Source: Candidatus Saccharimonadia bacterium
GTDB lineage: Bacteria; Patescibacteriota; Saccharimonadia; Saccharimonadales; UBA4665
DNA length: 5,047 nt
Direction: 5' to 3'
NCBI GenBank assembly: GCA_023268595.1
Contig: JALQUD010000072.1
Span: 1-5,047 of the forward strand
Shown: piece by piece, positions 1 to 5,047 of the stretch
Position numbering within the stretch: the stretch's first letter is position 1
How the letters are laid out: the number at the start of each line of letters is the position of its first letter
Notes under the pieces: generated by a model
What the model was told of the DNA's origin: nothing
Seen by the model: only the letters and a program-made list of their open reading frames with translations
Databases searched by the model: none
Made by a program: the position numbers and the translations under genes

Positions 1-20
1 ACTAAACGAAGATAAAAAAC

Positions 21-1775
21 ATGCAGCCCAAACAACAGCCGGATGAAAAACTACAACCGATTGGATCGGATGACGACGCACCGATGCCGTTGACGCCTGG
101 TTCGACGATCAGCCCGGCGGCCACGCCCGGAAGAGCCGACAGTGCCGCGAAAGCGGCTCGCGCTCCCAAGGAAGTTACGATTCAGTTGTCCCACGTCCTG
201 AAGGGCATCGAACCGGATCCCCAGCCGATTCCGAAGCCTTCGCCGGCAACGGACAGTCAGACCGTGCCACCGTCACCGGTTGAATATGAAGCCGGCGCTC
301 CAAGTCCAGCTCCTGCCGACCAGCCTGCCATCGAGCAAACGGTGCCCGCCGATCCGCTCGGCACGCTGCCGGCACCGCCGGCCGAAGGTCTGGAAGGGTC
401 TGCGCCGGCAGCGACGGTAACGGCTGACGCCACATCCGCCGCTCTGGCGGAACCTGCCGGTCCAGGCCAGTCTGACGGTCAGTCGACAGTTGATGAAGCC
501 CAGGCATCTGCGTCCGGCGCGTCGGAGCCAGAGTCGGCCGGACCACCGATGCCGCCACCACAGACGCCAGCCGGACCGTTGCCGCAGCATGCACGTCCAC
601 GCAAGCGGAGCCGCCGCAAAATGGTCGGCGCCATAGTGCTGGTCCTGTTGGCGCTCGCCGGAGTGGCTACCTATTATTACGCGGTTTATATGAAGGCTGA
701 TGATAACGACGGCCAGTACACGTTCTCGAATGAGAACGAGCCGGTCCAGAAGAAGGCCGCCGCAGCCAATAGTTGGACCGGTGGCGCCGATACGCTGAAC
801 TGGGCCGATGACAAGAACTGGTCGCTCGGCAAGCCTTCCAATGGTCAGGACATAGAGATAGACGTGGCCAAACTACCCAAGATCAGCGGTGCTACGCCCC
901 AGCAAAGCTTGCAGAACAATATAAAGGACCTGAACATCGGCAAGCTGACGTTCAAGGGCTCGTCTGATCTGGTGAACGCTAGCATCGATGGTCAGCCGTT
1001 CGTGATTTCCAAGGGTGTGGACGTCAGTGTCGGGCAAGCGGCTGTCGTACCGGAGATTACTATTACGGCGCCTGTCACATTCTCGGCCGACCAGACCGTA
1101 CGCTCCAGCGGTACCGCTAAGCTCACATTCGCACCCAAGACCGGTTCGGCGATGAACATCAGCGATAAGGCTATCTCGTTCGTGGCCGATGACACGGCGG
1201 CGATCGAGTCACGTGGAGCGATCAAGGGTACCGGCTCGCTAGTGTTCGCTGACCGTGACAAAACGGCCGGGTCATACCGGTTCGAAGGTACGAGCCCTGA
1301 ACTGACCGGCAAGGTATCCGTCGGACGCAACAACCGGGTCGTGCTCGGCAAGGATCCGGCCCTTAAGGATGCCAAGGATATCGCTGCCAAGCCGGCGGCA
1401 TTCGGGATTATGTCGATAGAGGTCAAAGACGGCGGCGCCGTACAACTGGTCGCCCTGGCCAACGCCTCGATGACACTTCCGAACGATATCAGCCTATCCG
1501 GCTCGGGTTTGCCGGCCGTAGGTCAGGAAATCGGTGCCAGCTCCGGTGCGCTCAACGCTTGTATCAGTAAGGTCCAGCAAGGTTGCAGCCAGGCGGTGAC
1601 GGTCAATCTGGCCGGTAAGGTGACGGTCATTGCCGATGCCAAGCTCGGCGCTTCGTTCAGTCCTACTGCCTCGGCTAAGCCTGTCTCACCGACGGTCACC
1701 TATGTCATTCCTAATCTGACTAAAGACACCAAGACGCTTCTAGCAGTCGACGGCAGCCTGGCTGTCATCAAATAA
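21..1775 (+). CDS. Single-pass membrane protein with Pro/Ala-rich cytoplasmic region and beta-rich exterior (function unknown)
   Basis: A 584-residue protein I cannot assign to a named family. Residues 1-190 are Pro/Ala/Ser-rich and probably disordered, apart from a more ordered, possibly helical patch at about 50-63 (KEVTIQLSHVLKGI). A basic run (RPRKRSRRK, 192-200) precedes one transmembrane helix at about 202-222, so the positive-inside rule puts the N-terminus in the cytoplasm and about 360 residues outside. The exterior opens with a Trp-rich motif at 251-281 (SWTGGADTLNW, then DDKNW and a P..GQDIEID tail). This resembles the strand that starts many beta-helical or autotransporter-like surface proteins. 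The rest alternates short beta strands and Gly/Asn turns. The only cysteines, C514 and C522, could form a disulfide. The ATG at 21 is chosen because the N-terminus starts directly there; the leader is A-rich with only a weak GAAG. A surface-anchored structural or adhesive role is inferred. The coding region is certain, the function is not. Confidence 0.88.
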   Translation: MQPKQQPDEKLQPIGSDDDAPMPLTPGSTISPAATPGRADSAAKAARAPKEVTIQLSHVLKGIEPDPQPIPKPSPATDSQTVPPSPVEYEAGAPSPAPADQPAIEQTVPADPLGTLPAPPAEGLEGSAPAATVTADATSAALAEPAGPGQSDGQSTVDEAQASASGASEPESAGPPMPPPQTPAGPLPQHARPRKRSRRKMVGAIVLVLLALAGVATYYYAVYMKADDNDGQYTFSNENEPVQKKAAAANSWTGGADTLNWADDKNWSLGKPSNGQDIEIDVAKLPKISGATPQQSLQNNIKDLNIGKLTFKGSSDLVNASIDGQPFVISKGVDVSVGQAAVVPEITITAPVTFSADQTVRSSGTAKLTFAPKTGSAMNISDKAISFVADDTAAIESRGAIKGTGSLVFADRDKTAGSYRFEGTSPELTGKVSVGRNNRVVLGKDPALKDAKDIAAKPAAFGIMSIEVKDGGAVQLVALANASMTLPNDISLSGSGLPAVGQEIGASSGALNACISKVQQGCSQAVTVNLAGKVTVIADAKLGASFSPTASAKPVSPTVTYVIPNLTKDTKTLLAVDGSLAVIK

Positions 1776-1824
1776 GCCGGTACGTTAATTAGTTTTGGCC
1801 TCGCGCCCGGCTCATCGGGTATCG

Positions 1825-1830
1825 TACAAT
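1825..1830 (+). promoter_or_regulatory. -10 box of a probable leaderless promoter for ymdB
   Basis: TACAAT matches the TATAAT consensus at five of six bases. It ends six bases before the ATG at 1837, so transcription would be expected to start at or within a base or two of the start codon. No convincing -35 was found at 16-18 bases; TTGGCC at 1795-1800 is too far away (24 bases). The only Shine-Dalgarno-like bases, AAGG at 1831-1834, lie two bases from the ATG, too close for normal use. Together these point to a leaderless mRNA. The 61-base gap after the upstream gene also permits read-through. Confidence 0.55.
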
Positions 1831-1836
1831 AAGGTC

Positions 1837-2637
1837 ATGAAGCTGCTATACATCGGTGACATCATGGGCGAGGCCGGACTCCGGGTGGTCGAACATGTCC
1901 TGCCGGACCTGCGGCAGGACCGGGGCCTTGATGTGGTGATTGCCCAGGCGGAAAATGTGTCCGAAGGCAAAGGCATATCCCTGACGGATTACGACCGCAT
2001 GAAAGCTTGTGGTATTGACTTCTGTACCGGTGGCAACTGGACGCTGCACGACGAGGCTATCTATCCGGCGCTCAACGATCCCTCGCAGCCGATCATCAGG
2101 CCGGCTAACTATCCGCAAGGCACCCCCGGCCTTGGTTATAAATATCTGGACACGCCGGCGGGCAAGATCCTGGTGATCAGCCTGCTCGGGCAGATCATCG
2201 GCCGTGATGCCGGCAAGCCGCTCAGCAACCCGCTACAGTGCATCGATGCCATCCTGGCACAGGAGATGCAGACGCCGCGGCTGGCAACCATCGTCAACTT
2301 CCACGGCGATTACAGTAGCGAGAAGCGCGTCATCGGCTATTATCTGGATGGCCGGGTGGCGGTGGTGGTCGGTGACCACTGGCATGTGCCGACCGCCGAT
2401 GCTATGGTGCTGCCGCGCGGCACGGCGCATATCACCGACGTCGGCATGTGCGGCGCGCTTGACTCCAGCCTGGGCGTCAAGCTTGATGTCATCATTCGTC
2501 GCTGGCAGACCGGCCAGGCCAGCCGTAACCAGTTGGAGACCGGTGGTCGCATGCAGTTCAACGCGTTATACGTAGAAATCGATGACGAGGGCCTGGCGAC
2601 AGCCGTCGAGCACATGCAACTGATTGATGAAGACTGA
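1837..2637 (+). CDS. ymdB: YmdB-family metallophosphoesterase (TIGR00282-like), atypical active site
   Basis: A 266-residue cytoplasmic protein, close to the 264 residues usual for the family. Bacillus YmdB is a dinuclear-metal phosphodiesterase acting on 2',3'-cyclic nucleotides and linked there to RNase Y, motility and biofilm control. Visible family motifs are YIGDIMG with D8, AQAENVSEGKG with E39/N40, GGN with N67, RPANYPQGTPG (88-98), NFHGDYSSEK with H156, and the GDHWHVPTAD and LPRGTAHITDVGM blocks with H181 and H183. These supply the expected metal ligands. The family motif GNHTWD is here GNWTLHD: residue 68, the usual proton-donor His, is Trp, and a His sits at 71 instead. Activity may therefore be altered. 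I chose the ATG at 1837 because it begins MKLLYIGD, exactly where family members start; an upstream TTG at 1795 would add 14 unrelated residues. The stop is TGA. Family assignment is secure; the exact substrate is not known. Confidence 0.93.
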   Translation: MKLLYIGDIMGEAGLRVVEHVLPDLRQDRGLDVVIAQAENVSEGKGISLTDYDRMKACGIDFCTGGNWTLHDEAIYPALNDPSQPIIRPANYPQGTPGLGYKYLDTPAGKILVISLLGQIIGRDAGKPLSNPLQCIDAILAQEMQTPRLATIVNFHGDYSSEKRVIGYYLDGRVAVVVGDHWHVPTADAMVLPRGTAHITDVGMCGALDSSLGVKLDVIIRRWQTGQASRNQLETGGRMQFNALYVEIDDEGLATAVEHMQLIDED

Positions 2638-2641
2638 ATGG

Positions 2642-2671
2642 CTGGCATAATTCAAACGCATAGGGTATAAT
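2642..2671 (+). promoter_or_regulatory. Sigma-70-type promoter of the tRNA-Pro gene
   Basis: A perfect TATAAT lies at 2666-2671. CTGGCA at 2642-2647 matches TTGACA at four of six bases with an 18-base spacer. Initiation is expected near 2678, giving a leader of about 25 bases before the tRNA. The -10 is embedded in an inverted repeat, GGGT at 2663-2666 and ACCC at 2673-2676, which may be chance. The -35 overlaps the end of the region just after the ymdB stop, so the tRNA is likely transcribed on its own. Confidence 0.7.
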
Positions 2672-2678
2672 CACCCCT

Positions 2679-2692
2679 GTAGTCGGCACTAC
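2679..2692 (+). other. Hairpin in the 5' leader of the pre-tRNA
   Basis: GTAGT (2679-2683) and ACTAC (2688-2692) form a perfect five-base stem around a CGGC loop. It would lie at the very 5' end of the transcript from the predicted start, 11 bases before the mature tRNA. RNase P would remove it. A role in protecting or folding the precursor is possible but unproven, and a stem this short can occur by chance. Confidence 0.35.
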
Positions 2693-2703
2693 CTATGTAA
2701 TGC

Positions 2704-2780
2704 CGGGGATTGGCGCAGTTGGCTAGCGCGCGCGGTTTGGGACCGCGAGGTCGAAGGTTCGAGTCCTTTATCCCCGACCA
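2704..2780 (+). tRNA. tRNA-Pro (anticodon UGG), CCA encoded
   Basis: A full cloverleaf can be folded by hand. The acceptor stem is CGGGGAT (2704-2710) with ATCCCCG (2770-2776). The D stem is GCGC (2713-2716) with GCGC (2726-2729). The anticodon stem is CGCGG (2731-2735) with CCGCG (2743-2747) around the loop TTTGGGA, which places TGG at 2738-2740. The T stem is GAAGG (2753-2757) with CCTTT (2765-2769) around TTCGAGT, closing with one G-U pair. C1-G72 and A73 are the usual identity features of bacterial tRNA-Pro. The 3' CCA (2778-2780) is in the DNA. UGG reads CCA and CCG, and often all proline codons when U34 is modified. No intron is seen. Confidence 0.97.
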
Positions 2781-2791
2781 TCTACGTTTAT

Positions 2792-2818
2792 AAAACCACC
2801 ATATGCATGGTGGTTTTT
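2792..2818. terminator. Intrinsic terminator, probably bidirectional
   Basis: CCACCAT (2796-2802) pairs perfectly with ATGGTGG (2807-2813) around an ATGC loop. Four flanking A-T pairs (2792-2795 with 2814-2817) extend the stem to 11 base pairs. On the + strand it ends in TTTTTGTTT and lies 11 bases after the tRNA CCA. On the - strand it ends in TTTTATAAA and lies about 30 bases after the stop of the tail-fibre-like gene. It therefore suits both convergent transcripts. Confidence 0.85.
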
Positions 2819-2848
2819 GTTTATAGTCGGGAATGTGTCAGTTGGTTG

Positions 2849-3466
2849 CTAGGCAGCGACGTGGGCAATTTTAGTCACGAGCATGCTGACATACGGTGTC
2901 AAACTGCCGCTGCCGGTGTAAGTATGACCGAGCAGTAGGCCGATATTCTGCGAAGCCTGCAGGAAGCAGGTGAAATTAAGCGTGATCTGGGTAGTAGTGG
3001 TGGCGCTTGAACCGCTGACACGTTGGTCGCCGGTACGGAACTGGCAATTGCAGACAATCTCGGCGAACCGCACACCGTTCTCGGCGGTATCGTTCCAGTC
3101 GATGGTGGCACTTATGGCGTACACTCCGTCCGATTGGATGGTCAGGAATTGCTGGTCACTGACGGAGTCCCAGCTGGTAGCGCTGCCACGTTGGGCGTTA
3201 ACCGTCTCGAAAAGGGCGTATTCCGAGTTGGTGCCTGAGATGGTTTGTGAGTATGCCGAAACGCTCAGGTAGCTGCCGACGTCGTTGTCCTGGATGACGT
3301 TGGTGGCGATGTAGCCATCTTGGTCCAGGCCTGCGAAGCCGTTAGGCGCGTTGCGTCCTTTCAGGGTGCCGTCGGTATTGTGGGCCACGCTTAAGAAGTC
3401 GTTGAGTACGGTGCCCCAGGAACCGTCATCGCCGCCGGGGCTGGGTAGTCGCGCAGGGTTTGCCAT
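2849..3466 (-). CDS. Phage-tail-fibre-like protein with C1q/TNF-like C-terminal domain
   Basis: A 205-residue protein without a signal peptide or membrane segment. Residues 7-36 (LPSPGGDDGSWGTVLNDFL onward to HNTDGTLKG) match a motif I know from the N-termini of phage tail fibres and from uncharacterised proteins of Saccharibacteria and Actinobacteria. Residues 43-57 (GFAGLDQDGYIATNV) resemble the short 'GLD.DG' linker common in the same fibres. Residues about 75-200 alternate beta strands, with DGVYAISATIDWND (113-126) and a GVRFAEI strand (131-137) typical of C1q/TNF-like jelly rolls, which often form trimeric binding tips. Cysteines are at 139, 141 and 167. The ATG at 3466 has a Shine-Dalgarno sequence upstream. 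The gene follows the metallopeptidase gene by 60 bases and may share its transcript. A receptor- or glycan-binding role is inferred. It could belong to a prophage remnant or phage-derived particle, but no other phage genes are present here. Confidence 0.85.
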   Translation of the reverse strand: MANPARLPSPGGDDGSWGTVLNDFLSVAHNTDGTLKGRNAPNGFAGLDQDGYIATNVIQDNDVGSYLSVSAYSQTISGTNSEYALFETVNAQRGSATSWDSVSDQQFLTIQSDGVYAISATIDWNDTAENGVRFAEIVCNCQFRTGDQRVSGSSATTTTQITLNFTCFLQASQNIGLLLGHTYTGSGSLTPYVSMLVTKIAHVAA

Positions 3467-3474
3467 TGTGTTTG

Positions 3475-3481
3475 TTTCCTT
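3475..3481 (-). promoter_or_regulatory. Ribosome binding site of the tail-fibre-like gene
   Basis: On the minus strand AAGGAAA precedes the ATG at 3466, with ten bases between the AGGA core and the start codon. It supports this start and shows that this gene uses a conventional leader, unlike ymdB. Confidence 0.6.
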
Positions 3482-3487
3482 TTACTA

Positions 3488-3509
3488 CGCTTATGATATG
3501 ACATAATCG
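3488..3509 (-). promoter_or_regulatory. Possible -10 box within an imperfect inverted repeat
   Basis: The 60-base gap between the two minus-strand genes holds TATCAT (minus strand, 3498-3493), a four-of-six match to a -10 box. No good -35 is visible. The box lies inside a dyad: CGCTTATG (3488-3495) against CATAATCG (3502-3509), with one mismatch and a six-base spacer. This could be a promoter with an operator, or an A/T-rich coincidence. If it is not used, the gene is read from the upstream peptidase promoter, since no terminator hairpin was seen in the gap. Confidence 0.3.
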
Positions 3510-3526
3510 CCAAATTGCATACGTAT

Positions 3527-5041
3527 TCAGGGAAGCTGCCAGCGCTGGCTGGCACTACCGTTACACAATGACACCGACAGGCTGCCATTGGTAGCGGCCG
3601 TCAGGCACTGGTTGGTAGCTACATTGACCAGGCTGCCGTTAGGGCTGAGCTGCCAACGTTGCCCGGACCATGATCCGCAGCCGTAACCGGTTATCTGACT
3701 ACCGGATAGTATCAGGCAGTTCGGTGTGCCGAGCTGAAAGTTCCCAAGCCAGAAGGTCGTGTAATTATCGGTCGTCTTGGTCACGCCGTACGGGTACAGA
3801 CTGGTCCATTGTTGGTTCTTGGATGAGCTGGCGCATGCCGCCACCGTCATGACCTTATTGGCGCTGTCTGCTTGCAAGCAGTTATTGCCATTCCTGATCT
3901 GGCCGGTGGCGCCGGACGAGCTGGTGCGCAGCTCTTCGACCAGTTGGGCTTCGGTCTTGCCGGTGGCCGATTGCAGGAAGTTGGCGTTGTAGGTGTTGCT
4001 GTGCACGGCTATGCTGATGTCGCGTGGAAAACTGGCCTTATACTTGTTCTGGACATAGTAGATGAAGGCGGCTCCCGGTCCGTAACCCTGGTTGAGCCGG
4101 GCAGTGTCATACAGCGGGTCCGCCAGGGGAGCGCTCAGCAATTCGGTCTCTATCGGTACGAGCGACAGACCGGTCCAGTTGGCGATACCTTCACCCAGCC
4201 AGGCCGGTTTGGCGTTGGAGCCGAAGGCGTTGATGGCGTGGGTCATCTCATGTATGGTGGTGCTCTCCACCAGGTTCTGTATCTCGGATGGATTGCTATT
4301 TATCCAATTGGGGTTATAGCCGATGCGGTTACCCGAAGCACCGGCTGCCGATAGGCCCGGGTTGGTCTCGACGATGAACGAGCTGATAGGCGTGTAGGAA
4401 GGATAGGCCAGGGCATCGGAAATCTTAGGGTACCAGGTCTGGAAGGTGCGCCGGAAGGCTGCCTCGAGGTCGGTTTTGCTGATGACCGACGCTGACGGTG
4501 CCGGGCCCATGGTGTACTCAAAGCTGACGGTCGGCGTAGGTGTCGTGTTGATCGGGTGGGTGGCGCTGGCTTCGGTGCTCAGACCGGAGGTGCTGCCGTC
4601 GGCGGCGACCGTCTTGACCTGATAGCGGTAGGTGGTGCCGCGGGTGACGTTGGTGTCCAGGTATAACCGGGCCTGCTTTTCCATCTTGGTCAGGCCGCTG
4701 CCGAGCGTCAGGGTGGCGACTTTGCTGCCATTACGGTAGACTTCGTAACCCTTGATGTTCGGCGTGGCACTTGCATTCCAGGCTACGGCCAGGTTGGTGC
4801 CGCCGGGAATGGCTTTGACGATGCTGGGGGCGGACGGCGCTTCGCCGAAGCGTACGCCCAAGTTGCCGGAAGCGCCACTGCCGTTGGTCACGCGGCTCTG
4901 TCCTGTCAGGGTGCCCGATTCGGCCTCGCTAGCCTGCATATTAGTCGCGGCCTGAGTGAACGCCATCAGCGATAATCCCGTCACGGCGACTGCCGCGATC
5001 ACAGCGAACATCGTGACCTGTTTGCGGTCCAGACCTTTCAA
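3527..5041 (-). CDS. Secreted BSP-like metallopeptidase with CBM6-like motif, FN3 and ricin-type lectin domain
   Basis: A 504-residue exported protein. Residues 1-32 form a signal sequence: a basic n-region (KGLDRK), a hydrophobic core at 12-28 and a likely cleavage near TQA-A. Residues 36-67 carry a short CBM6-like motif (EAESGTL...GASGN..VRFG). Residues about 69-161 are a fibronectin type III domain. A Thr/Pro linker leads to a metallopeptidase domain at about 174-374 with HEMTH (H264, E265, H268) and a downstream WLGEGIANW (E284). The tail AAFIYYVQNKY...TGKTEAQLVEEL matches the plant/bacterial basic secretory protein family (PF04450-like gluzincin). Residues about 379-504 form a ricin-type beta-trefoil: three Cys pairs (388/403, 442/455, 479/493), each followed by a QxW or QW motif (412, 463, 501). 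It probably binds glycans and cleaves extracellular protein. The listed start is TTG; codons upstream stay open to the window edge, so the true start may lie outside. The ATG at 5011 would lose the basic n-region. Confidence 0.9.
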   Translation of the reverse strand: MKGLDRKQVTMFAVIAAVAVTGLSLMAFTQAATNMQASEAESGTLTGQSRVTNGSGASGNLGVRFGEAPSAPSIVKAIPGGTNLAVAWNASATPNIKGYEVYRNGSKVATLTLGSGLTKMEKQARLYLDTNVTRGTTYRYQVKTVAADGSTSGLSTEASATHPINTTPTPTVSFEYTMGPAPSASVISKTDLEAAFRRTFQTWYPKISDALAYPSYTPISSFIVETNPGLSAAGASGNRIGYNPNWINSNPSEIQNLVESTTIHEMTHAINAFGSNAKPAWLGEGIANWTGLSLVPIETELLSAPLADPLYDTARLNQGYGPGAAFIYYVQNKYKASFPRDISIAVHSNTYNANFLQSATGKTEAQLVEELRTSSSGATGQIRNGNNCLQADSANKVMTVAACASSSKNQQWTSLYPYGVTKTTDNYTTFWLGNFQLGTPNCLILSGSQITGYGCGSWSGQRWQLSPNGSLVNVATNQCLTAATNGSLSVSLCNGSASQRWQLP

Positions 5042-5047
5042 GCGCTC

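Noticed and set aside
175..600. Open frames on the minus strand opposite the Pro/Ala-rich region (also 273-590)
   Set aside because: They mirror the GC-rich, repetitive codons of the + strand gene. The translations are Arg-rich and lack recognisable motifs.
992..1462. Minus-strand open frame of 156 codons within the first gene
   Set aside because: It is wholly antisense to a clear beta-rich coding region, has no recognisable domain and no ribosome site was evident.
1776..1811. GCCGG...CCGGC inverted repeat after the first gene as a terminator
   Set aside because: The stem is only five base pairs with a 26-base loop and no T-run follows.
1795..1836. TTG start giving a 280-residue YmdB
   Set aside because: The extra 14 residues have no family counterpart, and MKLLYIGD at 1837 is the standard N-terminus with a -10 box in the 'extension'.
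2204..2575. + strand 123-codon open frame inside ymdB
   Set aside because: It is out of frame with a well-conserved gene and its translation is Arg/Ser/Trp-rich without motifs.
2970..3272. + strand open frames opposite the tail-fibre-like gene
   Set aside because: The minus-strand frame has a ribosome site, recognisable motifs and a terminator; the + frames have none.
3519..3526. ATACGTAT palindrome just after the peptidase stop
   Set aside because: Eight bases, no loop and no T-run; too short to call a terminator or a binding site.
3872..4354. + strand 160-codon open frame opposite the metallopeptidase domain
   Set aside because: The minus strand here encodes the HExxH domain with clear family motifs; the + frame is antisense shadow.

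Overview
The window reads as a compact, moderately GC-rich bacterial chromosome segment, most likely from Candidatus Saccharibacteria (TM7) or a related Patescibacteria lineage. This placement is an inference from style, not from a marker gene. The clues are large single-pass or secreted surface proteins, a short CBM6-like 'EAESGTL...GVRFG' motif behind a signal sequence, a phage-tail-fibre-like 'PGGDDGSWGTVLNDFL' N-terminus, a ymdB gene that looks leaderless, short intergenic gaps and a tRNA with an encoded CCA. TGA acts as a normal stop, which argues against the recoded SR1/Gracilibacteria groups. An actinobacterial origin is not excluded.

Left half, + strand: (1) 21-1775 encodes a 584-residue type II single-pass membrane protein. 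It has about 190 residues of Pro/Ala-rich disordered cytoplasmic sequence, a basic stop-transfer flank, one transmembrane helix and a beta-rich exterior of about 360 residues that opens with a Trp-rich motif. (2) 1837-2637 encodes a YmdB-family metallophosphoesterase of 266 residues. Its metal ligands are intact, but Trp replaces the usual catalytic His68. A TACAAT -10 box six bases before the ATG suggests a leaderless transcript. (3) 2704-2780 is tRNA-Pro(UGG) with its own TATAAT promoter and a short hairpin leader.

A strong hairpin at 2792-2818 separates the halves. It carries a T-run on one side and a T-rich run on the opposite strand, so it can end the tRNA transcript and the convergent minus-strand transcript.

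Right half, - strand: (4) 5041-3527 encodes an exported multidomain protein: signal sequence, short CBM6-like motif, fibronectin type III domain, BSP-like HExxH metallopeptidase and a C-terminal ricin-type beta-trefoil lectin with three Cys pairs and three QxW motifs. Its 5' end may lie outside the window. (5) Sixty bases downstream, 3466-2849 encodes a 205-residue protein with a phage-tail-fibre-like N-terminus and a C1q/TNF-like jelly-roll C-terminus.

Genes 1, 4 and 5 all look directed to the cell surface or exterior. Genes 4 and 5 could form a small unit for binding and cutting material on a neighbouring cell or matrix. That is inference from domain content only. ymdB and the tRNA are housekeeping genes with no evident functional tie to the surface genes. 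No stretch over 300 bases lacks a gene, and no CRISPR array, insertion sequence or rRNA was seen.
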